NCBI GenBank assembly: GCA_964023275.1
Contig: OZ029915.1
Coordinates: 3,032,245-3,096,244 of the forward strand
Length of the DNA stretch: 64,000 nucleotides
Direction: 5' to 3'
DNA from: Norana najaformis
Lineage: Eukaryota; Annelida; Clitellata; Crassiclitellata; Hormogastridae
The position numbers and the translations under genes were made by a program. The notes below the pieces were generated by a model. The model worked only from the letters and a program-made list of their open reading frames with translations. It made no database searches and was not told where the DNA came from. How positions within the stretch are numbered: the stretch's first letter is position 1; each line of letters starts with the position of its first letter. Positions 43,305 through 54,305 of the stretch are shown here, in pieces.

Positions 43305-43308
43305 GAAT
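43305..43308. repeat. 4-bp target-site duplication, right
   Basis: GAAT, matching 34265-34268. Confidence 0.8.
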
Positions 43309-43309
43309 C

Positions 43310-43800
43310 TTTCTGTCTTGCTGATGGTCTCTGGCGTTGACTTCTTTATTGTACAGTTTTTAACATATATTTATATATATATATATATATATACATATTT
43401 CTTTTAAGACTGACATATACATATTTTCAAATTAGCCAGGTGGTTCCTCTCAACATTTAGATTTTTTCCAAGGCCCATACTGGCTTCCTAGGTGGCCACG
43501 TTTAATATTTTGATGGCCTCAACGGCTCTTTTGGTGGCCAAATCAGTTCTTTTCTGTTTTTCTTCAAATTGTATCCCCTCCATCTCCGTCGGCTGCACAA
43601 CTCGCTCAAGGTTGGGTCGAAAATCCTCAGCTCCAATGACCATCCAACGACGGAAGTTATGCAGGACCACTGGTCTAATTACTACTGTGCTACTGACAAG
43701 AAACAAAACTCCATGTATAAAAGAACTGAGGCATTTTTCCTCGATTTTTCAGCCTTTTCAATCTCCTATTTGCCAACAAACAGCACCTTTGCTTAATAAA
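43310..43800. other. Right flank of the LTR element, unassigned
   Basis: A short TATATA run at 43370-43393, then CTTCCTAGGTGGCCACG and GGCTCTTTTGGTGGCCA, which resemble the 21.6-kb minisatellite unit. The open frames at 43488-43806 are not recognised. Confidence 0.4.
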
Positions 43801-43814
43801 ACTTAAATTCCTCA

Positions 43815-43945
43815 GTTTAACCAAAGTTGATGAATATATAATATCGGTCAAGTACGTTTTAAAGGTGTGTAAAATTTGCACTTTTTCACTCCAGTGCTTA
43901 ACGACATCGTGTGGCTTAATAGGCCCGTTGACGTCGACTTCGCCT
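43815..43945 (-). repeat. Family G copy
   Basis: TGAATATATAATATCGGTCA, AGTACGTTTTAAAGGTGTGT, CTTAACGACATCGTGTGGCT, CCGTTGACGTCGACTTCGCC. Confidence 0.7.
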
Positions 43946-43964
43946 TGATCTACGTTTAAACAGA

Positions 43965-44160
43965 GTAGTAGTAGTTCCAATGTTTAACGACATCTTATGG
44001 TCTCAAAGGCCGTTGACCTGGCCCGCCTCCTTTATTCAACCTTGGAACTAGCACTACCAGAAGGCAACGGAATCACGCAGCAGAAGTTTATATAGTATCG
44101 GCCATAACCGTTTTAAAGGTGTCTATAAAATCGCACTTCTGTTTTTAATCCAGTGCATCA
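43965..44160 (-). repeat. Family F copy and family G core
   Basis: F at 43965-44074, diverged in its RTE-like half. G core at 44085-44130: TTATATAGTATCGGCCATAA, CCGTTTTAAAGGTGTCTATA. 44150-44200 restarts an H block (CATCAGCGTACATTTACG). Confidence 0.65.
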
Positions 44161-44489
44161 GCGTACATTTACGTAACTAAATTTCCATGTAAGTCATTTA
44201 GTTTACACCAGACGGGTAAATATGAACTGACTCAAGGCGCAAAATGAGCAATTTAAACAACTGTAATTTTTTACTGTTTCTGATAAAAGTATGCGGTTTG
44301 CATTAAAATATTCAGCACCTCCAGCCCAACCCAAACCGATTTCCAAAATCTTTGTGAGGGTTTTCCATGCACGGTAACAAAGAGATGCTCAAAAACTAGC
44401 GAATGCTGTATAGTATCAGTATCCATTGTTTAACAGTATATCTTGTCACGGTCACGACTGTTGACATCAACCGTGCTTTCCGTTTTATA

Positions 44490-45604
44490 CTTTTGTCTGT
44501 TTTGTCTTGTCTTGTCCCTCCTCATTGCTGCGGATCGGAGACCATGGCCAGCGACGTCAGTCTTCTCCACTCAGTTCTGTCTCTTGCCTTCCTTGTGCAG
44601 TCCGCCATCGACATCCCCATCCACTCCGTCACGTCGTCTCTCCAGCGCCTTCTCGGTTTTCCCCGAGGTCTTTTTCCCTCCATATATCCCTGGCATATGA
44701 AGACCGGTAGATTGTCTGCTCTAGTCATATGTCCAAAGTAGCCCAGCTTTCTGCTCATCACCACCTCCAGCAGGCGTCGCTCCGGCTTCAGCTCCTCCAG
44801 AATCGACTCATTTGTCCTGTGCTCACTCCACCCGACCCTCATCATCCTCCTGTACGTCGTCATTTCGAACGCTGTTATTCTTCTTCTATCTTCTTTCCGC
44901 AGTGTCCAGGTCTCACACCCATACAGCGCCACCGACCACACCAGTGCGCTTACGAGCCTTTGTTTGAGCCAGGTTCCCAGAGCCCTGTCCCTCCAGATCA
45001 CTGCAAGCGAGCTCATGATCGTGCGCGCCATCCCCAATCTGGCTCTTATTTCTCTGCCCCCATCTCCAGATTGCTCTATCACAGCACCCAGGTATCTGAA
45101 AGACTCCACCTGTTCCAGGACTGCCCCATTACACATGATCGTAATTCTTTCATGTTCTCTGTCCACTACCATCACCTTTGTTTTCTTGGTATTGATTTCC
45201 AGTCCATAGTTATTTGACGCCTCGTTGACTCTGTCCAGCAGCTGCTGGAGCTTTTCTCTTGACGTCGCGATCAGCACAATGTCATCTGCATATCGCAAGT
45301 TATTTATCGTTCTCCCGCTTATTGTTACACCAATCCACGTAAGTTCGTCGGCAGATTCTCTCATCACCTCCTCCGAGTAGCTGTTAAACGACATTGGCGA
45401 TATCAAGCATCCCTGTCTTACTCCTTTTCCAATTCTGAACCAGTCTGTAATTTCCTTCTCTATGCGGACCGCCGCCTGTTGATTGTCGTAGAGTATTCTA
45501 AGTGTTTCCACCACTTGGTTGTTCATGCCCATTTCTTTTAGCACTTTCCATAGTTTCCCGTGTTTAACTGAGTCAAAAGCCTTTTTGTAATCTATGTCTG
45601 TCTG
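44490..45604 (-). mobile_element. 5'-truncated LINE with long open RT frame
   Basis: The minus-strand element breaks off at about 45604 on its 5' side. It ends near 44490 in a simple tail built of ACAAG/ACAAA repeats, seen on the plus strand as TTTGTCTGTTTTGTCTTGTC. TGTCTGTT occurs at both ends and may be a short target duplication. It sits between family G and F copies. The lack of damage over more than 1 kb suggests recent insertion. Confidence 0.85.
44522..45604 (-). CDS. LINE reverse transcriptase, C-terminal part of ORF2
   Basis: The frame is open from 45604 with no natural start, because the element is 5'-truncated. It opens DIDYKKAFDSVKHGKLW (RT motif A) and continues GKGVRQGCLISPMSFN (motif B) and NLRYADDIVLIATS (motif C with the YADD catalytic pair). 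A KVMV and ESFRYLGAVI thumb-side stretch follows. The C-terminal region has LYGCETWTLRKED, RMMRVGWSEHRTNE and GKRPRGKPRRRWRDDV and ends LAMVSDPQQ. About 360 residues remain; the endonuclease and the RT fingers are missing. The C-terminal pattern is that of RTE-like and related endonuclease-RT proteins; the exact clade is uncertain. No frameshift is seen. Confidence 0.9.
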   Translation of the reverse strand, partial: QTDIDYKKAFDSVKHGKLWKVLKEMGMNNQVVETLRILYDNQQAAVRIEKEITDWFRIGKGVRQGCLISPMSFNSYSEEVMRESADELTWIGVTISGRTINNLRYADDIVLIATSREKLQQLLDRVNEASNNYGLEINTKKTKVMVVDREHERITIMCNGAVLEQVESFRYLGAVIEQSGDGGREIRARLGMARTIMSSLAVIWRDRALGTWLKQRLVSALVWSVALYGCETWTLRKEDRRRITAFEMTTYRRMMRVGWSEHRTNESILEELKPERRLLEVVMSRKLGYFGHMTRADNLPVFICQGYMEGKRPRGKPRRRWRDDVTEWMGMSMADCTRKARDRTEWRRLTSLAMVSDPQQ

Positions 45605-45624
45605 TTACCTACGTTTAAAGCGGT

Positions 45625-45900
45625 TGACTGTTATATATAACGTCAGTTGAATGCGTGTTAAAGGTGTCTAAAAATAACGCGACGTTAATCCGTATTTAGC
45701 GACATCTTGTGTTTGCAAGGACGGTCGCCGTCGACATACCTTGCATTCTATCATGACGTTACACAAAATGAACTCTACTCCCGTTTGACGGGTGACGAGT
45801 ACATATAAAATCGGATGAAAGCGTTTTAAAGGTGTTTAAAACTAACGTTGCGTTATTCGGTGTTAACCGTTATCTTATAGCTGCCAGGGCCGTATATACC
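45625..45900 (-). repeat. Two family G copies
   Basis: 45625-45740: TTATATATAACGTCAGTTGA, GTGTTAAAGGTGTCTAAAAA, TTTAGCGACATCTTGTGTTT. 45780-45900: GACGGGTGACGAGTACATAT, AAAGCGTTTTAAAGGTGTTT. Confidence 0.65.
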
Positions 45901-46041
45901 GCTGTCCTTACCTGAATACTCTTTGTGACAACAAAACAGTGATCAAAATAATGTGCTGACATCTTGTGACGGTCATGAACGTTGACGTCGATCTCACCTT
46001 ACGTCCCATGACTATATCACGAAAAAGTCACGCTGCTAGCG

Positions 46042-46154
46042 TAGTAGTAGCTCCAATGATTAACGACATCATATGGCATCAAAGGCCGTTTACTTCGCCC
46101 TCCTCCTTTATAACTTGGGACTTGCACCTTACGAGTATACGGCATTGGCGGAGT
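46042..46154 (-). repeat. Family F copy
   Basis: TAGTAGTAGCTCCAATGATT, TAACGACATCATATGGCATC, ending GGCATTGGCGGAGTT. Confidence 0.7.
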
Positions 46155-46179
46155 TTGTTAACAATGAAGCGCGTTTCAT

Positions 46180-46285
46180 GAATAAATATAAGGTTTTAAA
46201 GATCTTTAAAAATGACGCTGCGTTGCCCGGTGTTCTAATGACATCATGTTGCGCCAAGTGCCGTTGACGTCGACCATAACATACG
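46180..46285 (-). repeat. Family G copy, diverged
   Basis: AATATAAGGTTTTAAAGATC, TTTAAAAATGACGCTGCGTT, AATGACATCATGTTGCGCCA. Confidence 0.5.
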
Positions 46286-46359
46286 TTACACGGTTGTTTC
46301 CAAGACAGGGATGCCCACTAGCGCTTAAGATTTATTCTTGGATCGAACAGCAACCAATT

Positions 46360-46479
46360 TAGTAGTAGTTCCAATGTTTAACGACATCTTATGGCATCAA
46401 AGGCCGTTGACGTCGCCCTCCTCCTTTATCCAGGCTTGAGACTGGCACTACCCCAAACAAGGCATGCAGTGCCGGAGTT
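46360..46479 (-). repeat. Family F copy
   Basis: Full-length, with GCATGCAGTGCCGGAGTT at the end. Confidence 0.8.
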
Positions 46480-46494
46480 AATACTACTGATTAA

Positions 46495-46611
46495 GTAGTA
46501 GTTGTTCCAGTGTTTAATTACATCTTAAGACATCAATGGCCGTTGACGTCGCCCTCCTCCTTTTCCAGGCTTGGGACTGGCACTACCTGACACATACGGC
46601 AATGGCGAAGT
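46495..46611 (-). repeat. Family F copy
   Basis: Flanked by TACTACTGATTA before and TTACTGATTA after. Confidence 0.75.
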
Positions 46612-46659
46612 TATTACTGATTAGAAAATTTAAAAAACTAATACTGATTAAAGCGGTTG

Positions 46660-46750
46660 ACGAATGCAATAGTGATGTAAACTCTTTGTGGGATAAGGTA
46701 AGATCGACGTCAACGGCCCTGACAGCCATAAAATGTTGTTAAACAGTGGA
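46660..46750 (+). repeat. Family G-type core, reverse orientation
   Basis: GATAAGGTAAGATCGACGTC, AACGGCCCTGACAGCCATAA, AATGTTGTTAAACAGTGGA. From here to 48.3 kb the F and G copies point the opposite way from those at 9-46 kb. Confidence 0.65.
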
Positions 46751-46929
46751 AATCAATCGTTAGTCCAGCGATGCTGATGACGTAAAATGAAGTCAATGTC
46801 AAAGGCGTGGATCCACTGCGTGGAACAGTCCTCGCTATGCGAAGAATGCACCATTGCTGGACGCATTCAAGTCACGACACAAGAACCACCACCATTTTAA
46901 AATACCACATGACTGTCGTTGATTTTTGA

Positions 46930-47025
46930 ACTCATGAACAGCACCTTTTTTCGGCATCGGCCCCTGCGGCGCTATATAAATCGTCTTTTATTATTATTAT
47001 TGTTGTTGTTGTCATTATTATTGAA
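46930..47025 (+). repeat. LINE-C 3' tail
   Basis: TGAACAGCACC, TTTCGGCATCGGCCCC, GCGGCGCTATATAAATCGTC, then (TTA)n(TTG)n. Confidence 0.65.
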
Positions 47026-47339
47026 CCGAAGATTAGGGGGCGTTCAAAAAACTACAAAACAGAAGATTAACCGAAAATAGACCTATGAAGAAAGAAATTC
47101 AGAAGAAAATCGACATAAAAATACAAACTAGAAATAGCAGAATTGCATACAATTTGAGAAAAATCCAAAATGATATGAACATCTAAGAACCACATCAAAA
47201 CCTTTCTTCCGCTGCTAATTATAACGACAACGATATCGACCCTGACAACTTCACAACAACAACCCCACTGAGGACCCGTTGAGACAACGGAAGAACGAAA
47301 AGAAAACCCCTAGAACATTTCAGATCCAAGGAAATACTA
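47026..47339. other. Unassigned DNA
   Basis: No gene or family repeat recognised. Confidence 0.35.
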
Positions 47340-47492
47340 CAGTACTGCCTGCCTGACTCTTGAATCTTGAACTGGAACTGAACCCTTCTTGCCTATGGAT
47401 TTTGTTTTGACTGTGAATAAGCTGGTTCACGCGACCTAGCTTTCGTTGGGCGCAGTAGAAATCTCGAGTTTACGATCACAGTTACGATAAAT
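47340..47492 (+). repeat. LINE-D 3' end
   Basis: TACTGCCTGCCTGACTCTTG, GATTTTGTTTTGACTGTG, GCTTTCGTTGGGCGCAGTAG, AAATCTCGAGTTTACGATC. Confidence 0.7.
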
Positions 47493-47574
47493 AGTTCTTA
47501 GTACTATTGTCGTCAATTGTCTTTGATGTCATATGACTTGTGACTTCCTTAATCGTCTTTTCATTTTTGCACAG

Positions 47575-47725
47575 AAACAACTAAGATAAGGTTAGGTTGA
47601 CGTCAATGGCAGTGGCAGCCCTAAGATGTTGTTTAAATACTAGATTAAAATAATGTTCTATTTAGACACCTTTAAAACGCATTTGACTGACTCGATATAA
47701 ACTGCGGTCGACCTAAGGTGTATAA
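47575..47725 (+). repeat. Family G copies
   Basis: AAGGTTAGGTTGACGTCAAT, GTTTAAATACTAG, ATGTTCTATTTAGACACC, TTTAAAACGCATTTGACTG, CTCGATATAAACTG. Confidence 0.65.
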
Positions 47726-47765
47726 ATAACGCTCACTTAAAATACCTGTAGGTGGAGACTAGAAA

Positions 47766-47880
47766 GCTTTGCCACTGCTTTTAGTGCGGTAGTGCCAGTC
47801 CGAAGCCTGGATAAAGGGGGAGGGCGACGTCAACGGCTTTTGATGTCATAAGATGTCGTTAAACATTGGAACTACTACTA
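47766..47880 (+). repeat. Family F copy
   Basis: GCTTTGCCACTGC, AGTGCCAGTCCGAAGCCTGG, ATGTCGTTAAACATTGG, GAACTACTACTAA. Confidence 0.78.
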
Positions 47881-47924
47881 ATTGCTGAATGCAACCAATT
47901 TAAGGCCTGGGTCTCAAAAACATT

Positions 47925-48265
47925 ATAAGGTAAGTTTGACGTCAGTGGCCATGGCAGCCATAAGGTGTCGTTAAGCAATCTAAACTACTACTAAACGCCA
48001 GCTAATTCCTTTGCGCAGGATGTGCCAGTCCGAATTCTGAATAAAGGAGGAGGGTGTCATCTTTGTTATGACACAGCGTCGTTAAACAGAAACCACACAC
48101 ACAAATCGCCAGGCAGGTTCTAGCGCACATGTATAGAGATGTACTGGCAGCGTAAGGTCGTTGTCAACTCCCCTGGCAGGCATAATACGTTGTTAAACAC
48201 TAGAGAAAATGACGCTCTATTTCGACACCTTTAAAACGCATCCAGCCTACACTATATGTTTATGA
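47925..48265 (+). repeat. G core, F2 copy, G copy
   Basis: G core at 47928-47985 (GGTAAGTTTGACGTCAGTGG). F2 at 48002-48098 (CAGTCCGAATTCTGAATAAA, TTTGTTATGACACAGCGTCG). G at 48155-48265 (GGTCGTTGTCAACTCCCCTG, GACACCTTTAAAACGCATCC). Confidence 0.65.
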
Positions 48266-48516
48266 ACTCCGTTCAATTTCGTAATTTTTTGTGGGCATAT
48301 CATTTCCGATTTCAAGGTAACGTCGACGTGCCTTAACGTATCATTAAACAACGTAAACTACTATAACTATATGTCAGTATAGGCGACAACAAATATTGTT
48401 TTGAATTTACCCAGTTTATTAGCACATTACTATCTTAATTCTGTTAACAGAAAATACTTATAGGTACATGTGTGTATGTATGTATATGGATTCTGTACTC
48501 ATATAAATTATATATA

Positions 48517-48640
48517 TAAAGAGAGACAGACAGGCAGACAGACAGAGACACAGACAGACAGACAGAGACAGAGACAGACAGAGACAGAGACAGAGACAAA
48601 CAGAGACAGACAGAGACAGACAGAGACAGACAGACAGACT
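48517..48640. repeat. (CAGA)n microsatellite
   Basis: CAGACAGACAGAGA runs. Confidence 0.92.
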
Positions 48641-49270
48641 TTATACGTTAAAATTTGTGTGTAAAAATGTGTATTCTGATTGTGTGTACAAGATTAGTAC
48701 CAAAACTGAATAATGCTGCCTGTAATTGTAAACGTAAGAAAATTGCTGCTAACTAGGATTTATATATGCCTATTTAAATAATAAATAACAATATATATAT
48801 ATTCTATTGGATATATGATGCAACAAAAAAATTAATGTAAAGTTCTAGCAGATCGTGGCAACAGTTAGCTACCTGGATTTTATTCTCTAGGCCTAAACTT
48901 CAAAATTTGGCCAAAGTTTTTTTATTTTATTTTTAGATTTTTTTCGCTTAAAAATAACATTCAGTTTACGTATTTTAAATGAAAATTACTCTCATAGAAC
49001 CCGTTGTTTTACATATTAACTATGTAGCATGAAATGTTTATCTTTAATTTATATTAATTTTAGAATATTCTTTTGTTTAAAAATGTCCTACTGCTTCATA
49101 TTTCAACAATTGAAAAGTAAATTTCTTAAAATAGATCGTATTATGACATGCAAATATTTCACTGCAATCCATGAACGAATGCATGCATTAAATATTAAAT
49201 ATTATTACATTTAATGTTATTATATTAAATATTATTACATTAAATATAAAGCCCTCTTCAGAATGTGGAG
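48641..49270. other. Unassigned AT-rich DNA
   Basis: No gene or family repeat recognised. ATTAAATATTATTACATTA repeats at 49185-49240. Confidence 0.35.
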
Positions 49271-49274
49271 CGTC

Positions 49275-49406
49275 TTCTATTGGACTCATTGCCTATCGAT
49301 TTTATTTTGATTAAGCGCCTTTGATTAAGCTGGTTCCCGCGACTTAGCTTTCCTTGGGCGCTGTAGAAATCTCGAGATTACGATTACGATTACGATTACG
49401 ATTAAT
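49275..49406 (+). repeat. LINE-D 3' end with (ATTACG)n tail
   Basis: TATCGATTTTATTTTGATTA, AGCGCCTTTGATTAAGCTGG, GGGCGCTGTAGAAATCTCGA, then four ATTACG units. Confidence 0.75.
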
Positions 49407-49544
49407 CACGTTATTGCTATTATATGATAATGATTCCATGTTTGTTAAAATATACGAAAAGCTTGACACTATTAGGAGCATTATTCTGTTTTTAACTTGT
49501 TTGCCGTAAATATAAATTTGTAACCTACCTAAAACGCTAAGATA

Positions 49545-49705
49545 ATAATAACTACTAATAATAAACTAATGATAATTAACTACTGATAATTAACTACTAA
49601 TAATTAAATACTAATAACCACTAATAAGTAACTCCTAATATCTAATAATAACTAACTACTAATAACTACTAATAATTGGCTACTAATAGCTATTAATAAT
49701 TTGGA
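49545..49705. repeat. TAACTACTAATAAT low-complexity repeat
   Basis: Loose tandem units of 10-14 bp. Confidence 0.75.
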
Positions 49706-49709
49706 GACA

Positions 49710-50500
49710 CTGGTGACAGATTAATACGAAAGAATGCAATTTAAACACTGTTTTGCTGATAATGTATTTTTTTAAATAAAGAAGTTAGCTGCAAATTAAT
49801 TTTTAAAATTTTACAACCTGTTGAAACTACTTCTGAAAAAAGCAGTTAACTACTATTTAGCTACCGCCTTATATAGATCGAAATCCTTGGCAACTTACTC
49901 ATTCCTAATGATTCGATCAGTCCAGAGCTTCAGATGGTTAAACCTCAGTTTTCTATGATAAGACAAGTCGGCTTTAATTCATTATCTGTATACTGTATAC
50001 TTGTGCATGCATATAAATTGTATATGTATAGTATGTATACACATAACTATAGTATACCCGTTATATGTCTGCATGCAGTTTGGGCTCATGTAATAGAAGC
50101 CTGATAGGCCTTTTGGGGAGATCCATCTATATTCAGAGGGTGTACGGGTTGCCAGCTGGACAGTGTCTATGCCGAGAGCTATATCCGGACAATGTATCTT
50201 CTACCATCTACGAGAAAGGGCCCGATGGTTGAGAAACCGTGTGTTGCGGACTTCCTTCAGTTGTCTTCGTTCCTCGTCCTCGACGCAACGCGGTCCAGAA
50301 ACTCTGAATATCATGTCAACTGTTAATTCTCCATGGGAACCCATGGTCGTCTGGTTCTGCGTCTCTGCGGAAGTTATCACATTCCTGTTTTTCTCGCAAT
50401 GAGAACATGGGCCTCCACACTGCTTGTAGGAAGGGCCAGGACAGAGTGGTTTGGCGCCCCCTCGTTGCCAGGGCCACGCTCAGCTGAGTTCGCCATCGCC
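49710..50500. other. Unassigned; 50150-50500 is of higher complexity
   Basis: 50150-50500 is richer in G and C with open frames on both strands (plus 50163-50402; minus entering from the CAGA tract). No domain is recognised. It may be an old exon or transposon piece. Confidence 0.25.
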
Positions 50501-50504
50501 ACCA

Positions 50505-50740
50505 GAGAGAGAGACAGACAGACAGACAGAGACAGAAACAGAGAAAGAGAGAGACAGAGAAAGAGAAAGAGAGAGAAAGACAGAGACAGATACAGAGAGA
50601 CAGATACAGAAAGACAGAGAGAGAGAGAAACAGAGAGGCAAAGACAGACAGACAGAGACAGACAGACAGAGACAGACAGACAGAGACACAGACAGAGACA
50701 GACAGAGACAGACAGACAGACACAGACAGACAGAGAGAGC
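50505..50740. repeat. (GACA)n microsatellite
   Basis: GAGACAGACAGA tract. The frames are Asp/Arg/Thr or Ser/Leu/Cys repeats. Confidence 0.93.
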
Positions 50741-50751
50741 ACTGTTTGCGG

Positions 50752-50940
50752 GGAGCGGCAGCCTATTGGATTTATAGCGCTCGGCCTGTAAAGAGGAGAG
50801 TACGGGTTCGAGCCTCCCCTTAGACGGTTACTGTGTAGGGATCCTGAACAAGTCTTTCACTCACAATTGCTCAGCGCCATCGATTGATTCTTAGTCATTG
50901 GCAATGGCGCTCAATAAATGCAGGAATATTGATAATACTG
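50752..50940 (+). repeat. SINE-A copy, single promoter modules
   Basis: Box A region GGCAGCCTATTGGATTTATA and GCGCTCGGCCTGTAAAG, box B GAGTACGGGTTCGAGCCTCC, body GACGGTTACTGTGTAGGGAT and AATTGCTCAGCGCCATCGAT, tail box TGGCGCTCAATAAATGCAGG. Confidence 0.88.
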
Positions 50941-51049
50941 TTTGCTCACTGACGAACTTTCTGTTATTAATGACCTTAGAACCATTTAGGCTAGCGTAGG
51001 CAGCACGTTGTGAGGTAACAAGAGGCGCTATATAAAATGTATAATTAGA

Positions 51050-51290
51050 TACATACGTACAGACACACAGGCATGCATATATGCATACATACACATAATA
51101 CACGCATACATACACACATACATACACACATACATACACATACATACACACATACACACGCATACATACACACATACATATACATACACACATACATACA
51201 TACACATACAAGCACATACATACACACATACATGCACACATGCAAACACATACATACACACATATACATGCACACAATCAACAAACATAC
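51050..51290. repeat. (CATA)n/(CACA) microsatellite
   Basis: ACATACATACACACATAC runs of about 240 bp. Confidence 0.93.
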
Positions 51291-51669
51291 AGAAATGTGT
51301 ACAATAAAATAAAGATTTAAGTGACTGGACGACTAAACTTCTCCATGTGCAGTTTAGAACCCTTGATGAAGTATGTTTATCAGCTGTTAAACTTGCTAAT
51401 GATCGATGGGTACTGATGCATACTTGGTACTGGCCGTGACTGCCTAGATTTCGGAATTCGATGGCATGAGTATCATGGCACAAGATAATTATATGGAAAC
51501 TATTAATACAGTATTGAAGTCTTAGCTACTTAGTACCTTCTGCAGCCTCGGTATGTTAGGGCCACTCCCTCGCTGTTTGATCTTTCTAGCGACAGGGTAC
51601 GGTTTGTTTACTCATTGTATAGTCGAGTTAGCTAGCGTTTTATACCCAGAGATGCCTCCCGGAGTTGGC

Positions 51670-52135
51670 TCAAGGGCCTGTTCCTCCTCCTGCTCCTCTT
51701 CTGCCTCCTCATTCAACTCCTCCTCCTCTATCTCTTCTTCCTTCTTCTTTTCCTCCCCTCCTCCTTATCCTCTTCCTTCTTCGTCGCCTTCTTCTCTTCC
51801 TCTTTCCTTTCCTTTTATTTCTTCTCCTCCTTCTCCTCCTCCTTCTCCTCCTCCTCCTTATCTTCAATCTCTCCTTCTCCTCCTTCTCTTTCATATCCTT
51901 CCTCTTTTTTCTCCTCATGTTTCTCCTTCTTCTTCTTCTCTCCTCCTCCTTTTTCTCCTCACCTCCTTCTTCTTGTTGTCCTCCTTCACTTCCTCCTTTT
52001 CTTCCATCTCATCCTCTTTCTCCTCCTCCTCTTTCTCCTCTTCTTCCTCCTCCTCCTTTTTCTTCTCCGCATGCTTCTTCTCCTCCTTCTCCTTCTTGTC
52101 CTCTTCCTTCTCCTTCGTCTCTTCCTTTTTCTGCT
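51670..52135. repeat. Long polypyrimidine tract
   Basis: About 465 bp almost entirely C and T on the plus strand (CTCCTTCTTCTCCTC). The Ser/Leu/Phe frames are by-products. A strand this asymmetric can form triplex DNA. Confidence 0.92.
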
Positions 52136-52139
52136 TAAA

Positions 52140-54240
52140 TTAATGTCATCTATTTTCGATTCGCCATCGGTTTATTAAATTAACCAAAAGTACATTTTGA
52201 ATTTCGTTTGAAAGTTAGGGCCTCAATCTAAGTTCCTAACGAATATTTAATTTTTAAATATATTTCTTGCAATGATTAATCCAGAAATGTTTTGGATTGG
52301 GTCCTTAATCGGGGTTTAGGGGTGAAGACTTTTCAGGAGATCAGAAGCGATGCTACTGAAACTGAATCACAGCTAGACAATTTATTTTAAAATTCTTTGT
52401 GAATTTCGGGGTATTTTGAAACACAATTTTAAGATAAAAGTCAGTTCAATAAATATAATTAATGGAATTTTATTTGGTAATGCATGGTTGCTAAACAGTG
52501 CGAAAATCGTCCTTAAAATGTGCGAAATTTGTTTCAAATTGTCTATAGATGCACTTTGATGAAACATAGTTTCAATTTGTTGCTTGCAGAGACATTCCAT
52601 TGAAGTCATTGTTTCTCGATGTTGCATGATCAGCGCAAAATTGTCTAACTTTTTATACATTTAAAAAATTATTTGTTGTTTGCGGAGACATGCATGCCAT
52701 GGATGTCATTGTTTCTATAAGTGGCATTGTTAGCACTTCAGATTGTGCATATATTAAATAATAATGTCTCTCTCTGTTTCAGTTCAAATTGCTCAGTGAT
52801 TTTAATTCGAGGTTGGCAGACGAAAATAAATTGCTGGATCTACGTAGCACATCCTCTGCAGTTTTGTAAGTAAGTAAAAAAGTCAATAAGTAAGCAAGTC
52901 ATCCTTATTAGCGCCAGACAAACACATTCACTTTACAGCAAAAATGCATAGAAATTAGAAAGTGGTACATTGTTAATAAAAACGATGCTATATTGAAAAG
53001 AGTATAAAGACTCTGACTGTATACGAAGTCAGTCTTTAAACTATTTTCAATACTGCATCGTTTTTATTGACATTGTGCTACTTTCTCTATTTTTGTTGTG
53101 AAATGTAGGCGTTTGCCTCGCTCTTATAAAGAATACTTGCTTATTTAGTTTTTTTATATTGAACATTGTTTATTGAATCACCAACAATCTACACAGTTAC
53201 AAGTTTCACCGAAACTATTACTATACAAGTGCTGGCATCAAAGGGTATTCCAGAAGGGACAAATGTCCCCCTACAATATGGATTCCTCTTCCACATGATT
53301 GACATACATGCAGGCGGTTAATGCAGTACGGCATGTAAGCCCAAAGTTGATTCAATGTCAAGTTTAATTTTATACAAAATAAACCCAAACAGTGCAGCGC
53401 CAAGTGAAACAGCGATAAATCATGTGAACAATTCAAATCTGTGAGGACTATAAGTGGCTTTTCAAGTGATAAGAAGATAAGAAAAAGAGCAGCAGCACAA
53501 AAATCTAACTTTATATACGGTTCGAAAATACGGTTCGGCTTTTTACATATAATATGTTATATATAAAGTATATAATATTTTATTTATCAATATTTATATT
53601 ATATTTTGTACACTGGGTTCCGAAAATGAGGACATCTTAGGCAAATTCGAAGACCTTGAACTCACATTTTAAAAATTTTTGTTGAACTCAAAACTTTCTT
53701 TCCTTACTTACCTAATAATAGCCTCTAAGCTTTACATTACAATTAATTGGCTGCCAACTCTTTCCTAATTATCACAGCATTTTTTACTAATTGAACTTTT
53801 TTTCTTATTGAACTTGTAAACGTCCTAGTTTATGCCTCTTATAATAGGTCAGCGCAGGCAGCGTGTCTGTTAATACCTAAAAGGCGCTATATTAAGGGGC
53901 CTAGATACACAGGTCTGTGCAAATCCCTCGAGTAATTGGCTTGGACGCAGTGGGTGCTGGATATCAAAGCCCTCTTTCGGTCAGATATGACACAACTGAC
54001 TATATATGCATCTCGCTTCAGAAAATTGCTTTACACGATTGTATCTCCATTTCTGTCCCTATCTCTAATTGTTTGTCTCTTTCTGTAGGCGTATGTGTAT
54101 GTGTATTTATACATGTGTCTCTATCTCTATTTATGTATCTAGCTTAAACTAAAACATCAACGAAATTCTACGTGTCTGAATTTGAAAACGAATGTGACGT
54201 CAGCACAGAATAAATAATGACAGAAAAATGCTCAACAGCG
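52140..54240. other. Unassigned AT-rich DNA
   Basis: No gene seen. A pair of blocks 52545-52640 and 52665-52750 share GAGACAT-CATTGAAGTCATTGTTTCTC-like words (about 120-bp period). An inverted pair GAAAGTGGTACATTGTTAATAA / GACATTGTGCTACTTTC flanks 52960-53085. 53830-53920 has TAATAGGTCAGCGCAGGCAG and AAAGGCGCTATATTAAG, a SINE-like 3' box. Confidence 0.4.
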
Positions 54241-54244
54241 TTGC

Positions 54245-54305
<61 letters not shown>

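Noticed and set aside
50163-50500. Host exon or small gene
   Set aside because: Open frames exist on both strands, one running into a CAGA microsatellite. Nothing recognisable.
51553-52143. 196- and 157-residue Ser/Leu/Pro-rich frames
   Set aside because: By-products of the polypyrimidine tract, which has no stops in several frames.
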